52,693 bases of DNA from an uncultured Clostridia bacterium (GTDB lineage Bacteria > Bacillota > Clostridia > Oscillospirales > Ruminococcaceae). The notes under the pieces are model-generated. The model was given only the letters and a program-made list of their open reading frames with translations. It had not been told where the DNA came from and did not search any database. Numbering within the stretch: the first letter of the stretch is position 1; each line of letters begins with the position of its first letter. The translations under genes and the position numbers were made by a program. Positions 28,285 to 37,779 of this stretch are shown here, in pieces. The stretch is from the NCBI GenBank assembly GCA_947625335.1, contig CANQNY010000004.1, positions 1 to 52,693 on the forward strand, read 5' to 3'.

Positions 28285-28413
28285 TTATGCGCCAAGCCTT
28301 GACACTATCGTCAAAACGATTATAAGCGCAGCGGTAATCCCGCATATTACCCAGTTTCGCGCGATGGTGCGCTCTAATCGCTTATCGGGCTTTTTATCAA
28401 ATCGCTTTGCCAT
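28285..28413 (-). CDS. Small single-TM protein, 42 aa (below the ORF-track cutoff)
   Basis: MAKRFDKKPDKRLERTIARNWVICGITAALIIVLTIVSRLGA*; GAGGGTG SD-like; starts 10 nt after the upstream gene's stop. Confidence 0.6.
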   Translation of the reverse strand: MAKRFDKKPDKRLERTIARNWVICGITAALIIVLTIVSRLGA

Positions 28414-28423
28414 AAATTCACCC

Positions 28424-29836
28424 TCAATAATCCTTCGTGGAGCTCGGAATAGCTACGGGATTGTCTATCTGATGATCGTATCTTATTGTGGAAGTGCTTA
28501 CAAGGAAATAATCGTGCCTGCACACCGAACCGCCGCCGACCATGACAGGATCGTCAAACGTCGTATCAACGTGATACCAGTCGTTGCCCATTTTTACCAT
28601 ATTCCACATATGACCGCCGCCGTTTGCCTTGCCGACAACGCAAATGCACTGAAATCCCAGCGACTGCGCCAAATACATAAACGCCTTTGAATATCCCTCG
28701 CACAACGCCTCGCCGTATGCTATAGGACCGTCAGCCTCGCTTTTATAAGCGGGACCGTTTGCGTTATAGTAGGTGTTGTTTACAATCCAGTCGTGTATGT
28801 ACAGCAGCTTTTCATAATCGCTCGTTTTCTTTGACGCCTCGGAAATAATCTTGTCTGCCGTATTAAGGAACGAGGACTTTATTTTCGCGGTCTCGTTTTT
28901 GGTTCTGCCGTACTGGATATTCGCCTCGATAACCTTGGTTTTCTGGCTGGGATAATACGAATAACCATAGCCGCTCCCGAGTTCCAAAAACTGGGGATTA
29001 TCGTAGTCGAAAGCCCAGTAGATCTTGTCAAGCTCATCGGGAGATATACTGAGATCCGCCAGCGACACCTCCGAGCCGACATTTTTCGCAAGGTCGTAAA
29101 TCCTCGCATAAGCCTTTTTCTGAGTGGAATTTAACTGATTATAACCCCATTTTTGAGTGTAATCGTCAAGAATGGAAACAGAAGTCGGAGTTTCGGGCTT
29201 GGTATCAACGGGTTTTGTGGGTTGTGTAGGTTGTGTGGGAACATCGTCTTGAACCGTTCCCGCTATCTCAAATCTTTTAAGAACCGAGCCTGTATTCCAA
29301 CCCGCCTTTACGGCGATCGCCTTGATAAGCGTGGTTCGGCTTATAGTAATGGGCTTGTTCGCGTAAAGCGCGGACGAAGTCGTAGGAGTCGATCCGTCAA
29401 GCGTGTAATACACGCTAACGCCGGACATCGCGCAGTTGAGCGTAACCGTCTTAGTGCCGTCAGAATTATCTTTCGTATGGAAAATCACATTCGGGCGAAG
29501 ATTGTAGGAATATGTAACAGTCGGGCTTTTAACGCCGTTTTTTTCCGCGTAAACCTGAACTTCGGTGTTTTTGACAATATTTACCGTTCCCGTGTATTCG
29601 TGAAATTTTCCGCCGTTTGTGTTGTAATAAAGCTTGGCGGATTTATCCGCAGCGGAAAACGTCACCGGCAGCTTGTTATTGACGTTGTATACTCCGGATT
29701 TAAAATCGGACGTTACAGAAAGAGCCTCGGCAGCATATGCGGTGTTCGCCGCGCCGAAAAGCTGACCCGCGGATGGACTGAACGCTCCCAAAGCAAGCAC
29801 CGCTCCAAGCAGCGCGCTTATAAATCGTTTTTTCAT
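28424..29836 (-). CDS. Secreted protein with chitobiase/beta-hexosaminidase C-terminal-like and transglutaminase-like domains
   Basis: VTLNCAMSGVSVYYTLDGSTPTTSSALY...; CEGYSKAFMYLAQSLGFQCICVVGKANGGGHMWNMVKMGNDWYHVDTTFDDP Cys/His/Asp triad; start at MKKRFISALLG with SD AAAGGAG. Confidence 0.9.
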   Translation of the reverse strand: MKKRFISALLGAVLALGAFSPSAGQLFGAANTAYAAEALSVTSDFKSGVYNVNNKLPVTFSAADKSAKLYYNTNGGKFHEYTGTVNIVKNTEVQVYAEKNGVKSPTVTYSYNLRPNVIFHTKDNSDGTKTVTLNCAMSGVSVYYTLDGSTPTTSSALYANKPITISRTTLIKAIAVKAGWNTGSVLKRFEIAGTVQDDVPTQPTQPTKPVDTKPETPTSVSILDDYTQKWGYNQLNSTQKKAYARIYDLAKNVGSEVSLADLSISPDELDKIYWAFDYDNPQFLELGSGYGYSYYPSQKTKVIEANIQYGRTKNETAKIKSSFLNTADKIISEASKKTSDYEKLLYIHDWIVNNTYYNANGPAYKSEADGPIAYGEALCEGYSKAFMYLAQSLGFQCICVVGKANGGGHMWNMVKMGNDWYHVDTTFDDPVMVGGGSVCRHDYFLVSTSTIRYDHQIDNPVAIPSSTKDY

Positions 29837-29942
29837 AATAAACTCCTTTCGGAAAAGAATTTCCCTTATAATATAAATTATAACAGAAATACAGGAATTT
29901 GTCAACTACAAAATTAAGGCAATAACTCACAAAAAAATGGTA

Positions 29943-29971
29943 TTTACAAAATGAAAAAAATGGTATATAAT
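29943..29971 (+). promoter_or_regulatory. Promoter (TTTACA-17-TATAAT) of ABC exporter operon
   Basis: TTTACA 29943..29948; TATAAT 29966..29971. Confidence 0.7.
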
Positions 29972-29975
29972 AAGA

Positions 29976-30028
29976 ATAGGCTGCCGACAAGCCTCTTCCT
30001 AGTATTCGGAGCCTTCTCGGCAGTCTAT
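29976..30028 (+). promoter_or_regulatory. 5' leader hairpin of ABC exporter operon
   Basis: ATAGGCTGCCGA ... TCGGCAGTCTAT 12-bp arms (one G-U), starting near the predicted +1. Confidence 0.55.
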
Positions 30029-30070
30029 TAGAGATAATGAATTTAAAAAGTAAAATAAGGAGGATACAGC

Positions 30071-31831
30071 TTGCTCAAGCTTGCCCGTTATTTGAAAGAA
30101 TTTCTCCCGCATGTGACAATAGGACCCGTTTGCAAGTTTACCGAGGCGGTGTTTGAGCTTATCGTACCGCTGGTAATGGCGGACCTTATCGACGTCGGCA
30201 TAAAAAACGGCGACGCCGCCTATATCAAAAGCCGCGGGCTTATTCTTATCCTGCTTGCGGCGCTGGGACTTACTTTCGCGCTTATTTGCCAATATATGGC
30301 AAGCGCAGCGTCACAAGGCGTGGCAACTCGTCTGCGCGACGATTTGTATCATCATATCAACACGCTGTCCTATAAAGAAATTGACAAAATAGGTTCTGCG
30401 GCAATGGTGACCCGCGTTACAAACGACGTAAACGCCGTGGGTCAGGCGGTCGCGATGCTGATACGCTTAGTGGTTCGCGCCCCGTTTTTGGTCGTGGGAG
30501 CGTCCGTTATGGCGTTGTCGATTTCGCCGCGGCTGTCGCTTATCTTTTTCGGAGCAATGGCGGCGATAGTGGCGGTTATGTTCCCCGTGATGAAGGCGAC
30601 GGTAAAGCTGTTTAAAAAACAGCAGACCGCTCTGGACGGAATTACTCGAATAACCCGCGAAAATCTCTCAGGCGTGCGCGTAGTAAGGGCGTTTTCGCGG
30701 CAGGACTACGAAAAAGAACGCTTTGACGAGGAGGCGGAGCAATACCGCCGTTTTGCCGTGCGGGCGGGGCGGATAAACGCGCTGTTAAATCCCGCGATAT
30801 TCGTCGCGGTAAACGTCGCTTATCTTCTGATAGTCTACTTCGGCGGCAGTTTTGCCGACGGCGGCATTGACGGTCTTACGCAGGGCAGAGTTATCGCTCT
30901 CGTAAACTATATGACGCAGATCTCGCTTGCTTTGGTAGTCGTTGCCAACTTGGTAACTATTTTCACGAAAGCCGCGGCGTCCTCAGCGCGTATAAACGAG
31001 ATTTTCGACCTCAAGCCGTCGATTGAAGGCGGGAAAAGTTCTCCTAAAACGAACTATTCCGCTCCCGCCGTGGAATTTCGCGATGTAAGTTTCAGCTACA
31101 CCGACAACGAAAACGCATTAGAGCATATCTCTTTTACGCTCGGGCGCGGGGAAACGCTCGGCGTTATCGGCGGCACGGGTTCGGGGAAAACGACGCTTGC
31201 AAACCTCCTTTGTCGGTTTTACGACCGCACCGAGGGGGAAATTCTGATAAACGGGGCGGACGTCCGCGATTTTCCGACAAAGGAACTTCGGCGGCTTTGC
31301 GCGGTAGTGCCGCAAAAAGCCGAGCTTATTTCGGGAACGCTTAGGGACAATTTATCCCTCGGTCGGGACGATATTTCGGACGAGGCTATGCAAAACGCGC
31401 TTTGTGCGGCGCAGGCGAAAGAATTTACCGACAATCTTTCGGGCGGGCTGGATTACACAGTTTTGCAGGGAGGGAAGAATTTTTCGGGCGGTCAGAAACA
31501 GCGGCTTACAATCGCGCGGGCTATCGCCCAAAACCCCGAAATTATCATCTTCGACGACAGCGCAAGCGCGCTTGATTACGCGACCGAGGCGACTTTGCGG
31601 GAGGCTTTGAAAGAAATTCCCGCCGCAAAGGTGATAATTTCCCAGCGGGCGAATTCCATTCGTCACGCGGACAAAATTATAGTGCTCGACGACGGAAAGG
31701 CTGTCGGCATCGGAACGCATTTGAGCCTTATCAAAAACTGCACGGTTTACCGGGAAATTTGCCTTACACAGTATTCCGAGGAGGAAATTGCGGCGTGGGA
31801 AAACGAAAATTCTGAGGAGGGCGCGCAATGA
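30071..31831 (+). CDS. ABC exporter half-transporter (TMD-NBD), degenerate-site subunit, pair 1
   Basis: Walker A GGTGSGKTT, signature FSGGQKQR, Walker B IIIFDDSASALD (D in place of catalytic E), SQRANS in place of AHRLS; TTG start after AAGGAGG. Confidence 0.94.
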   Translation: MLKLARYLKEFLPHVTIGPVCKFTEAVFELIVPLVMADLIDVGIKNGDAAYIKSRGLILILLAALGLTFALICQYMASAASQGVATRLRDDLYHHINTLSYKEIDKIGSAAMVTRVTNDVNAVGQAVAMLIRLVVRAPFLVVGASVMALSISPRLSLIFFGAMAAIVAVMFPVMKATVKLFKKQQTALDGITRITRENLSGVRVVRAFSRQDYEKERFDEEAEQYRRFAVRAGRINALLNPAIFVAVNVAYLLIVYFGGSFADGGIDGLTQGRVIALVNYMTQISLALVVVANLVTIFTKAAASSARINEIFDLKPSIEGGKSSPKTNYSAPAVEFRDVSFSYTDNENALEHISFTLGRGETLGVIGGTGSGKTTLANLLCRFYDRTEGEILINGADVRDFPTKELRRLCAVVPQKAELISGTLRDNLSLGRDDISDEAMQNALCAAQAKEFTDNLSGGLDYTVLQGGKNFSGGQKQRLTIARAIAQNPEIIIFDDSASALDYATEATLREALKEIPAAKVIISQRANSIRHADKIIVLDDGKAVGIGTHLSLIKNCTVYREICLTQYSEEEIAAWENENSEEGAQ

Positions 31832-33564
31832 ATAAGCTGTCCAAAAAGAACGCCCTCGCAAGGCTTTTGAAGTACCTTAAAGGGCAGATTTTGCTTATAC
31901 TCGCGGCGTTGTTCTGCGCGGCAGGGAGCGTTTTGCTGTCGCTGTATACAACCGTTCTTATCGGAAAAGCGGTGGACTGCATTACTGCGGCGGGCACGGA
32001 TTTTTCGGCAATGTCGCCTATTCTTCTGAAAATCGGGATAATAATCCCCTCGGCGGCGGTGCTTCAGTGGCTGATGTATTTCTGCACCAACAAAATTACG
32101 CACAAAACCGTAAAAAAACTGCGCTGCGATATTTTCGCGCACCTGCATAAACTCCCGCTTTCGTATATCGACGCGCGTTCTCACGGAGATATTATAAGCC
32201 GCGTTGTAAACGACGTTGACGCGGTGTCGGACGGGCTTTTGCAGGGGTTCAGTCAGCTTTTCACGGGAGTGGTTACCATTCTCGGAACGCTGTTTTTTAT
32301 GGTAACCCTCAACTGGAAAATAACGCTTGTGGTGGTCGTTTTAACTCCGCTTTCGTTTGCGGTAGCGGCGGTGATCTCCAAGCTTTGCTACAACAAATTC
32401 CGCGAGCAGTCGGCTATCCGCGGCGAGCTTACGGGATTTATCGACGAGCGGATAAATTCGCAAAAACTCATAAAGGCTTTTGGCTGTGAAGACACCTGCG
32501 AGGAACGCTTTTGCGAGATAAACGCGCGACTTCGCGTGTGCGGCGTGAGAGCGCAGTTTTATTCCGCGCTTACAAACCCCTCCACGCGCTTTGTAAACTC
32601 CTTAGTCTATGCGGGCGTGGGAGTTTTCGGAGCGTTGCGCGCGCTGTCGGGCGGCTTTACGGTGGGCGACCTTACGGCTTTTCTGCAATATGCTAATCAA
32701 TACACAAAGCCGTTTAACGAAATTTCCGGCGTTGTAACAGAACTTCAAAACGCGCTTGCCTCGGCAGCGAGAATTTTCGAATTTATGGACGAGCAGGAAG
32801 AAAGCTCCGACGACGGAAAACGCGTTTTGGAAAATTGCTCCGGGAAAATGGAAATGAAAAACGTGTGCTTTTCGTATTCGCCCGAAAAGCCGCTTATCGA
32901 AAACCTCAATCTCACGGTAAAAAGCGGCAGTCATATTGCGATAGTCGGTCCTACGGGCTGCGGGAAAACAACGCTTATAAATCTTCTTATGCGGTTTTAC
33001 GATACGGTTTCGGGGGAAATTCTCGCTGACGGCGTGCCGATAAAGGAACTTACGCGAAACAGCCTGCGCTCGAATTTCGGGATAGTTTTGCAGGAAACGT
33101 GGGTGTTTAAGGGAACAGTCCGCGAAAATATCCGCTACGGCAAGCCCGACGCCTCTGACGAGGATGTCGTAGCAGCGGCGAAGGCTGCTCACGCGCACAG
33201 CTTTATAAAGCGGCTGCCGGAGGGTTATGACACGGTGATTTCCGACGGCGGGGAGCTTTCGGGCGGTCAGCGGCAACTGCTGTCAATAGCGAGGATAATG
33301 ATCTCCCCGCCGCCTATGCTGATACTTGACGAGGCGACTTCCTCAATCGATACCCGCACGGAAATGAAAATTCAAAGCGCGTTTGACGAACTTATGCGCG
33401 GGAGAACCAGCTTTGTCGTGGCGCACAGGCTGTCAACTATACGCGAATCGGACTGCATTCTCGTTATGCGGTCGGGGCATATTGTTGAGCAGGGTACTCA
33501 CTCGGAACTTCTCGAAAAGGGCGGGTTTTACTCGGAACTAATCAATGCAATGGAGAAAGGCTAA
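31828..33564 (+). CDS. ABC exporter half-transporter (TMD-NBD), canonical subunit, pair 1
   Basis: GPTGCGKTT, LSGGQRQ, LILDEATSSID, AHRLST; 4-nt overlap with the preceding gene. Confidence 0.95.
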   Translation: MNKLSKKNALARLLKYLKGQILLILAALFCAAGSVLLSLYTTVLIGKAVDCITAAGTDFSAMSPILLKIGIIIPSAAVLQWLMYFCTNKITHKTVKKLRCDIFAHLHKLPLSYIDARSHGDIISRVVNDVDAVSDGLLQGFSQLFTGVVTILGTLFFMVTLNWKITLVVVVLTPLSFAVAAVISKLCYNKFREQSAIRGELTGFIDERINSQKLIKAFGCEDTCEERFCEINARLRVCGVRAQFYSALTNPSTRFVNSLVYAGVGVFGALRALSGGFTVGDLTAFLQYANQYTKPFNEISGVVTELQNALASAARIFEFMDEQEESSDDGKRVLENCSGKMEMKNVCFSYSPEKPLIENLNLTVKSGSHIAIVGPTGCGKTTLINLLMRFYDTVSGEILADGVPIKELTRNSLRSNFGIVLQETWVFKGTVRENIRYGKPDASDEDVVAAAKAAHAHSFIKRLPEGYDTVISDGGELSGGQRQLLSIARIMISPPPMLILDEATSSIDTRTEMKIQSAFDELMRGRTSFVVAHRLSTIRESDCILVMRSGHIVEQGTHSELLEKGGFYSELINAMEKG

Positions 33565-33566
33565 TT

Positions 33567-34007
33567 ATGGAAATACGGAAAATGCAGCTTTGCGACTATG
33601 ACAGCGTATATGATTTGTGGCTTTCTTGCCCCGGTATGGGACTTAACAACTTGGACGACTCGCGGGAGGGCATTGCAAAGTATCTTGCACGAAATCCCGA
33701 TACCTGTTTTGTCGCGGTGGAACAGGGAAAAATCATCGGTGCAATTCTTACTGGGCATGACGGTCGGCGCGGCTATATCAGCCACACGGCGGTATCTCCC
33801 GACTATCGTCGGCAGGGCGTGGGCAGGCAGTTGGTTGAAACAGCATTGAACGCCTTAAAAGCGCAGGGTATCAACAAAGTAAATTTAGTTGCTTTTGTTC
33901 ACAACGAACAAGGCAACGCTTTCTGGGAAAAAATGGGCTTTACAAAACGCCCCGATTTGATATATAGAAATAAAACGCTTGCAGATATGGTACGAATTGA
34001 TACTTAA
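33567..34007 (+). CDS. GNAT family N-acetyltransferase
   Basis: GYISHTAVSPDYRRQGVGRQLVETALNALKAQGINKVNLVAF...GNAFWEKMGF. Confidence 0.94.
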   Translation: MEIRKMQLCDYDSVYDLWLSCPGMGLNNLDDSREGIAKYLARNPDTCFVAVEQGKIIGAILTGHDGRRGYISHTAVSPDYRRQGVGRQLVETALNALKAQGINKVNLVAFVHNEQGNAFWEKMGFTKRPDLIYRNKTLADMVRIDT

Positions 34008-34060
34008 AATCACGCTTATCGGCAGGCTAAAAAATTGTTTAGACAAGGGCGAGGAAAATA

Positions 34061-35815
34061 ATGGCAGACTTAAAAAAATACCGTGAACACATAAGGAAAA
34101 ACCGCGCGTATTTCTTTTTAGGACCGTTTTTTATGGTGCTGGAGGCGTCGGGCGAGTTTATGCTCCCGTTTATCAACGCGAACATCATAAACCGCGGCGC
34201 TGCAAACGGCGATATTCCGTACATACTAAAAAACGGTGCGCTTATGCTGGCGGTGGCGGTTATGATGCTGATAACGGGCGTGTGCGGAGCATATTTCGCG
34301 GTAAAGGGCTCGGCGAGAGCTGCCGCGGGTGTGCGGAGGGACGTTTTCGCGAAGATACAAACGCTGTCCTTTTCCGACATCGACCGCTTTTCGACAGGTT
34401 CTCTCATAACGCGCGTTACCAACGACATCACTCAAATTCAATCCTTTATGCAGACGCTCCTGCGCGGCTTTTTCAGAAGCCCCGTTATGCTTATTGGCGC
34501 GCTTATTATGTCGTTCGTGTTAAGCCCCGATATTGCGTGGGTAATCTTTATCGTTGTTCCGTTTCTGGCGTTGGCAACTTTTCTTATAATAAAAACCGCA
34601 TCTCCGAGGTACACGGTAATGCAGGAGCATATCGACGCGCTGAATTCGGGCGTGGGAGAGACCGTCACGGGAGTTAAGGTCATTAAATCCTTTGTAAGAG
34701 AGGATTTTGAAAAGGAAAAATTCTCGAAAATAAACACCGCGCTTATGGAAAAGAGCGTCCGCGCGCTGAAAATGATGATTTTAATGCAGCCCGTGTCCGC
34801 GCTTGCGGTGAACGTGACGACGCTTGCGGTGGTTTGGACGGCGGGCAGACAGATTATGATAGGCTCTATGGAAATAGGCACGCTTACGGCGTTTATTACC
34901 TATTTGTCGCAAATTCTCACAGCGCTGAATTTCCTCGCTAACATCTTCCTGCAAGGCACCCGCGCCGCAGCGTCGGACAAGCGAATTTCCGAGGTGCTTA
35001 ACACCGTTCCCGACATTTCCGACGAGGGCGCAACTCAAAAGGAGCATTTGATAAAAAGCGGTTCTGTGGAATTTAAAAACGTCACGTTCCGCTATTTCAA
35101 GGACGCGAAAAAGCCCGTTCTGGACAACGTAAGCTTTTCGGTAAATTCGGGAGAAACCGTCGGGATAATCGGTTCTACGGGTTCGGGAAAAACGACGCTG
35201 GTGTCGCTTATCCCGAGATTGTACGATACAGATTTCGGAGAGGTTCTCGTGGACGGCGTGAACGTCCGCGAGCTGTCAACGTCACAATTGCGCGAGAACG
35301 TTTCGGTCGTTTTGCAGAAAAACACGCTGTTTTCGGGGACGGTCGCGGAAAACCTCCGCTGGGGGCGCGAGGACGCGTCCGACGAGGAACTTGTTGAGGC
35401 TTGCAGGATAGCTCACGCGCACGAATTTATAAGCTCTTTCCCCGATGGCTATGATTACGAAATAGGTCAAGGCGGAGCAAATCTTTCGGGCGGTCAGCGG
35501 CAGCGGCTTTGCATTGCAAGAGCGCTTTTGAAGTCCCCGAAAATTATGATATTCGACGACTCAACCTCGGCGGTGGACACAGCTACCGATATGGGAATAC
35601 GAAAAGCCCTGCGGGAAAAGCTGCCCGATATAACGAAGATTATCATCGCACAGAGAATTTCTTCGGTAAAGGACGCTGACAAGATAATAGTCTTAAACGA
35701 CGGGAAAATTACAGGCATAGGAACGCACCGCGAGCTTGTAAATTCCTGCGAGGAATACAGGGAGATTTATCTCTCGCAGACCGACGGCGGGGAGGTTGAT
35801 GACGATGATGAATAA
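34061..35815 (+). CDS. ABC exporter half-transporter, degenerate-site subunit, pair 2
   Basis: GSTGSGKTT, LSGGQRQR, IMIFDDSTSAVD (D in place of E), AQRISS in place of AHRLS. Confidence 0.94.
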   Translation: MADLKKYREHIRKNRAYFFLGPFFMVLEASGEFMLPFINANIINRGAANGDIPYILKNGALMLAVAVMMLITGVCGAYFAVKGSARAAAGVRRDVFAKIQTLSFSDIDRFSTGSLITRVTNDITQIQSFMQTLLRGFFRSPVMLIGALIMSFVLSPDIAWVIFIVVPFLALATFLIIKTASPRYTVMQEHIDALNSGVGETVTGVKVIKSFVREDFEKEKFSKINTALMEKSVRALKMMILMQPVSALAVNVTTLAVVWTAGRQIMIGSMEIGTLTAFITYLSQILTALNFLANIFLQGTRAAASDKRISEVLNTVPDISDEGATQKEHLIKSGSVEFKNVTFRYFKDAKKPVLDNVSFSVNSGETVGIIGSTGSGKTTLVSLIPRLYDTDFGEVLVDGVNVRELSTSQLRENVSVVLQKNTLFSGTVAENLRWGREDASDEELVEACRIAHAHEFISSFPDGYDYEIGQGGANLSGGQRQRLCIARALLKSPKIMIFDDSTSAVDTATDMGIRKALREKLPDITKIIIAQRISSVKDADKIIVLNDGKITGIGTHRELVNSCEEYREIYLSQTDGGEVDDDDE

Positions 35816-37713
35816 GAAAAATTCAACCGAGGTAAACTCCCGAATAGAGGAAAAATACAGCCGCATAAAGGCGACCGCGGCGAAGAAAAAGCAGCTTGAC
35901 CTCGGCAGGGGCGCGGGGCGCGAGCGCGCCATGAACGCGGGCGGCAAGCCGCATAACACAAAAGCGGCGGCGGCAAGGCTTGTGAAATACGTTTCAAAAG
36001 AACGCGGGCTTATCGCGGCGGCATTATTATGCTCGATTGCAAACACAACGTCAACGCTTGCGGCGGGGTATCTTCTGCGCCCGATAATCAACAAATTCAT
36101 CTACTTCGACCCCGCAAACCCCGACATTTCCGACAGAATAAAGGGACTCGCGGCGTGGCTTATCTTCCTCGCGGCGGTGTACGGGGTCTCGGTTTTCACG
36201 CAGTGGGCGCAGCAGCGGCTTATGCTGAAAGCGTCGCAGAAAACGCTTGTGCGTATGCGGAAGGAGCTTTTCGACAAGCTGCAAACTCTCCCCGTGAGAT
36301 ACTTTGACGTAAATTCCGCGGGGGATATTATGTCGCGTTTTACAAACGATACCGACACCGTCGGGGAAATGCTCAACACCACGCTTATACAGATAATTTC
36401 GGGCGCGCTTACCGTTGTGGGGACGATAATTCTTATGATGGTGACAAATCCCCTGCTCGGCGCGATAACCATAGTAAGCACCCCTGTTTTAATGATTTTA
36501 ACGCGCATTATCATGAAAAAAGGGCGCGCGGCATACTCCGCCCAGCAGAAAAGCCTCGGTATGCTCAACGGCTTTTCGGAGGAGATAATTTCGGGGCAAA
36601 AGGTGGTTAAGGTGTTCAATCACGAGGACACCTCACTTGAGGAATTTTCTTACCTCAACAACAAGCTCCGCGCGGCACAGGAGCAGGCGCAGTTCCGTTC
36701 GGGTATACTCGGACCCGTGACGCATCAGCTTTGCAATATGGTGTATGCAATTTCGGCGTGCGTGGGCGGAATTCTCGTTGTAAAGGGCGGATTTGACATC
36801 GGCGGGCTTACCGTCTCGCTGAATTACACGCGTCAGTTCAACCGTCCGATAAACGAAGTCGCAATGCAGATAAACACGGTATTCTCGGCACTAGCGGGCG
36901 CAGAGCGCGTTTTCGAGGTGCTGGACGCTGCGCCCGAATGTTCCCCCGAAGACAAGGAAAACGACGTTAAAATGAACAGAATTTTGGGGCATATTGTGCT
37001 GGAACACGTAAATTTCGGCTATACGCCCGACGTTACGGTGCTGCATGACATTTCGCTGTACGCGAAGCCCGGGCAGAAAATAGCCTTTGTCGGCTCTACC
37101 GGCGCGGGGAAAACCACCGTCACGAACCTGCTCTCGCGGTTTTACGACATAAAAGACGGGAAGATAACCATTGACGGCGTGGATATCGAAAAAATCGACC
37201 GTTCATTTCTGCGCTCAAACATAGCGATGGTTTTGCAGGACACGCACCTGTTCACGGGAACGGTAAGGGAGAATATCCGTTACGGCAGGCTTGACGCAAC
37301 CGACGAGGAGGTTGTCGAGGCAGCGAAAACCGCCTCCGCGCATTCGTTTATCGAACAGCTTGAACACGGCTATGACACCGTTCTTGAAAACGACGGAGCA
37401 AACCTCTCGCAGGGTCAGCGGCAGCTGCTGAATATCGCCCGCGCGGCGATTTCAAAAGCTCCCATACTTATACTCGACGAGGCCACAAGCTCGGTCGACA
37501 CCCGAACCGAACAGCATATCGAGCAAGGCATGGACGCGCTTATGGAAAACAGAACGACCTTTGTTATCGCGCACAGGCTTTCCACCGTCCGCAAATCAAA
37601 CGCCATAATGGTGCTTGAACACGGCAGAATTATCGAGCGCGGCACTCACGAGGAGCTTATCGCCCTCGGGCAGATACTCCGACCTCTGGCGCGGACTTTG
37701 CGGGCTGGACTAA
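35805..37713 (+). CDS. ABC exporter half-transporter, canonical subunit, pair 2; C-terminal frameshift near 37668
   Basis: GSTGAGKTT, LSQGQRQ, LILDEATSSVD, AHRLST. The ORF track runs to 37802, but the shifted frame after ALG reads RYSDLWRGLCGLD* (TAA 37711..37713), a typical C-terminus. Confidence 0.85.
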
Positions 37714-37735
37714 GCATATCGAACATAAAAAAACA

Positions 37736-37760
37736 CCCTCTCGGAAATGCTCCGAGGGGG
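37736..37760 (+). terminator. Hairpin terminator of exporter operon
   Basis: CCCTCTCGGAAATGCTCCGAGGGGG then CGTTTTCTTG; lies inside the frameshift-extended ORF. Confidence 0.75.
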
Positions 37761-37779
37761 CGTTTTCTTGTAATTAAAT

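Noticed and set aside
34061-35815. Loss of ABC function from the FDDS (E to D) substitutions
   Set aside because: Pattern matches known heterodimeric exporters with one degenerate site; the partner subunit is canonical.
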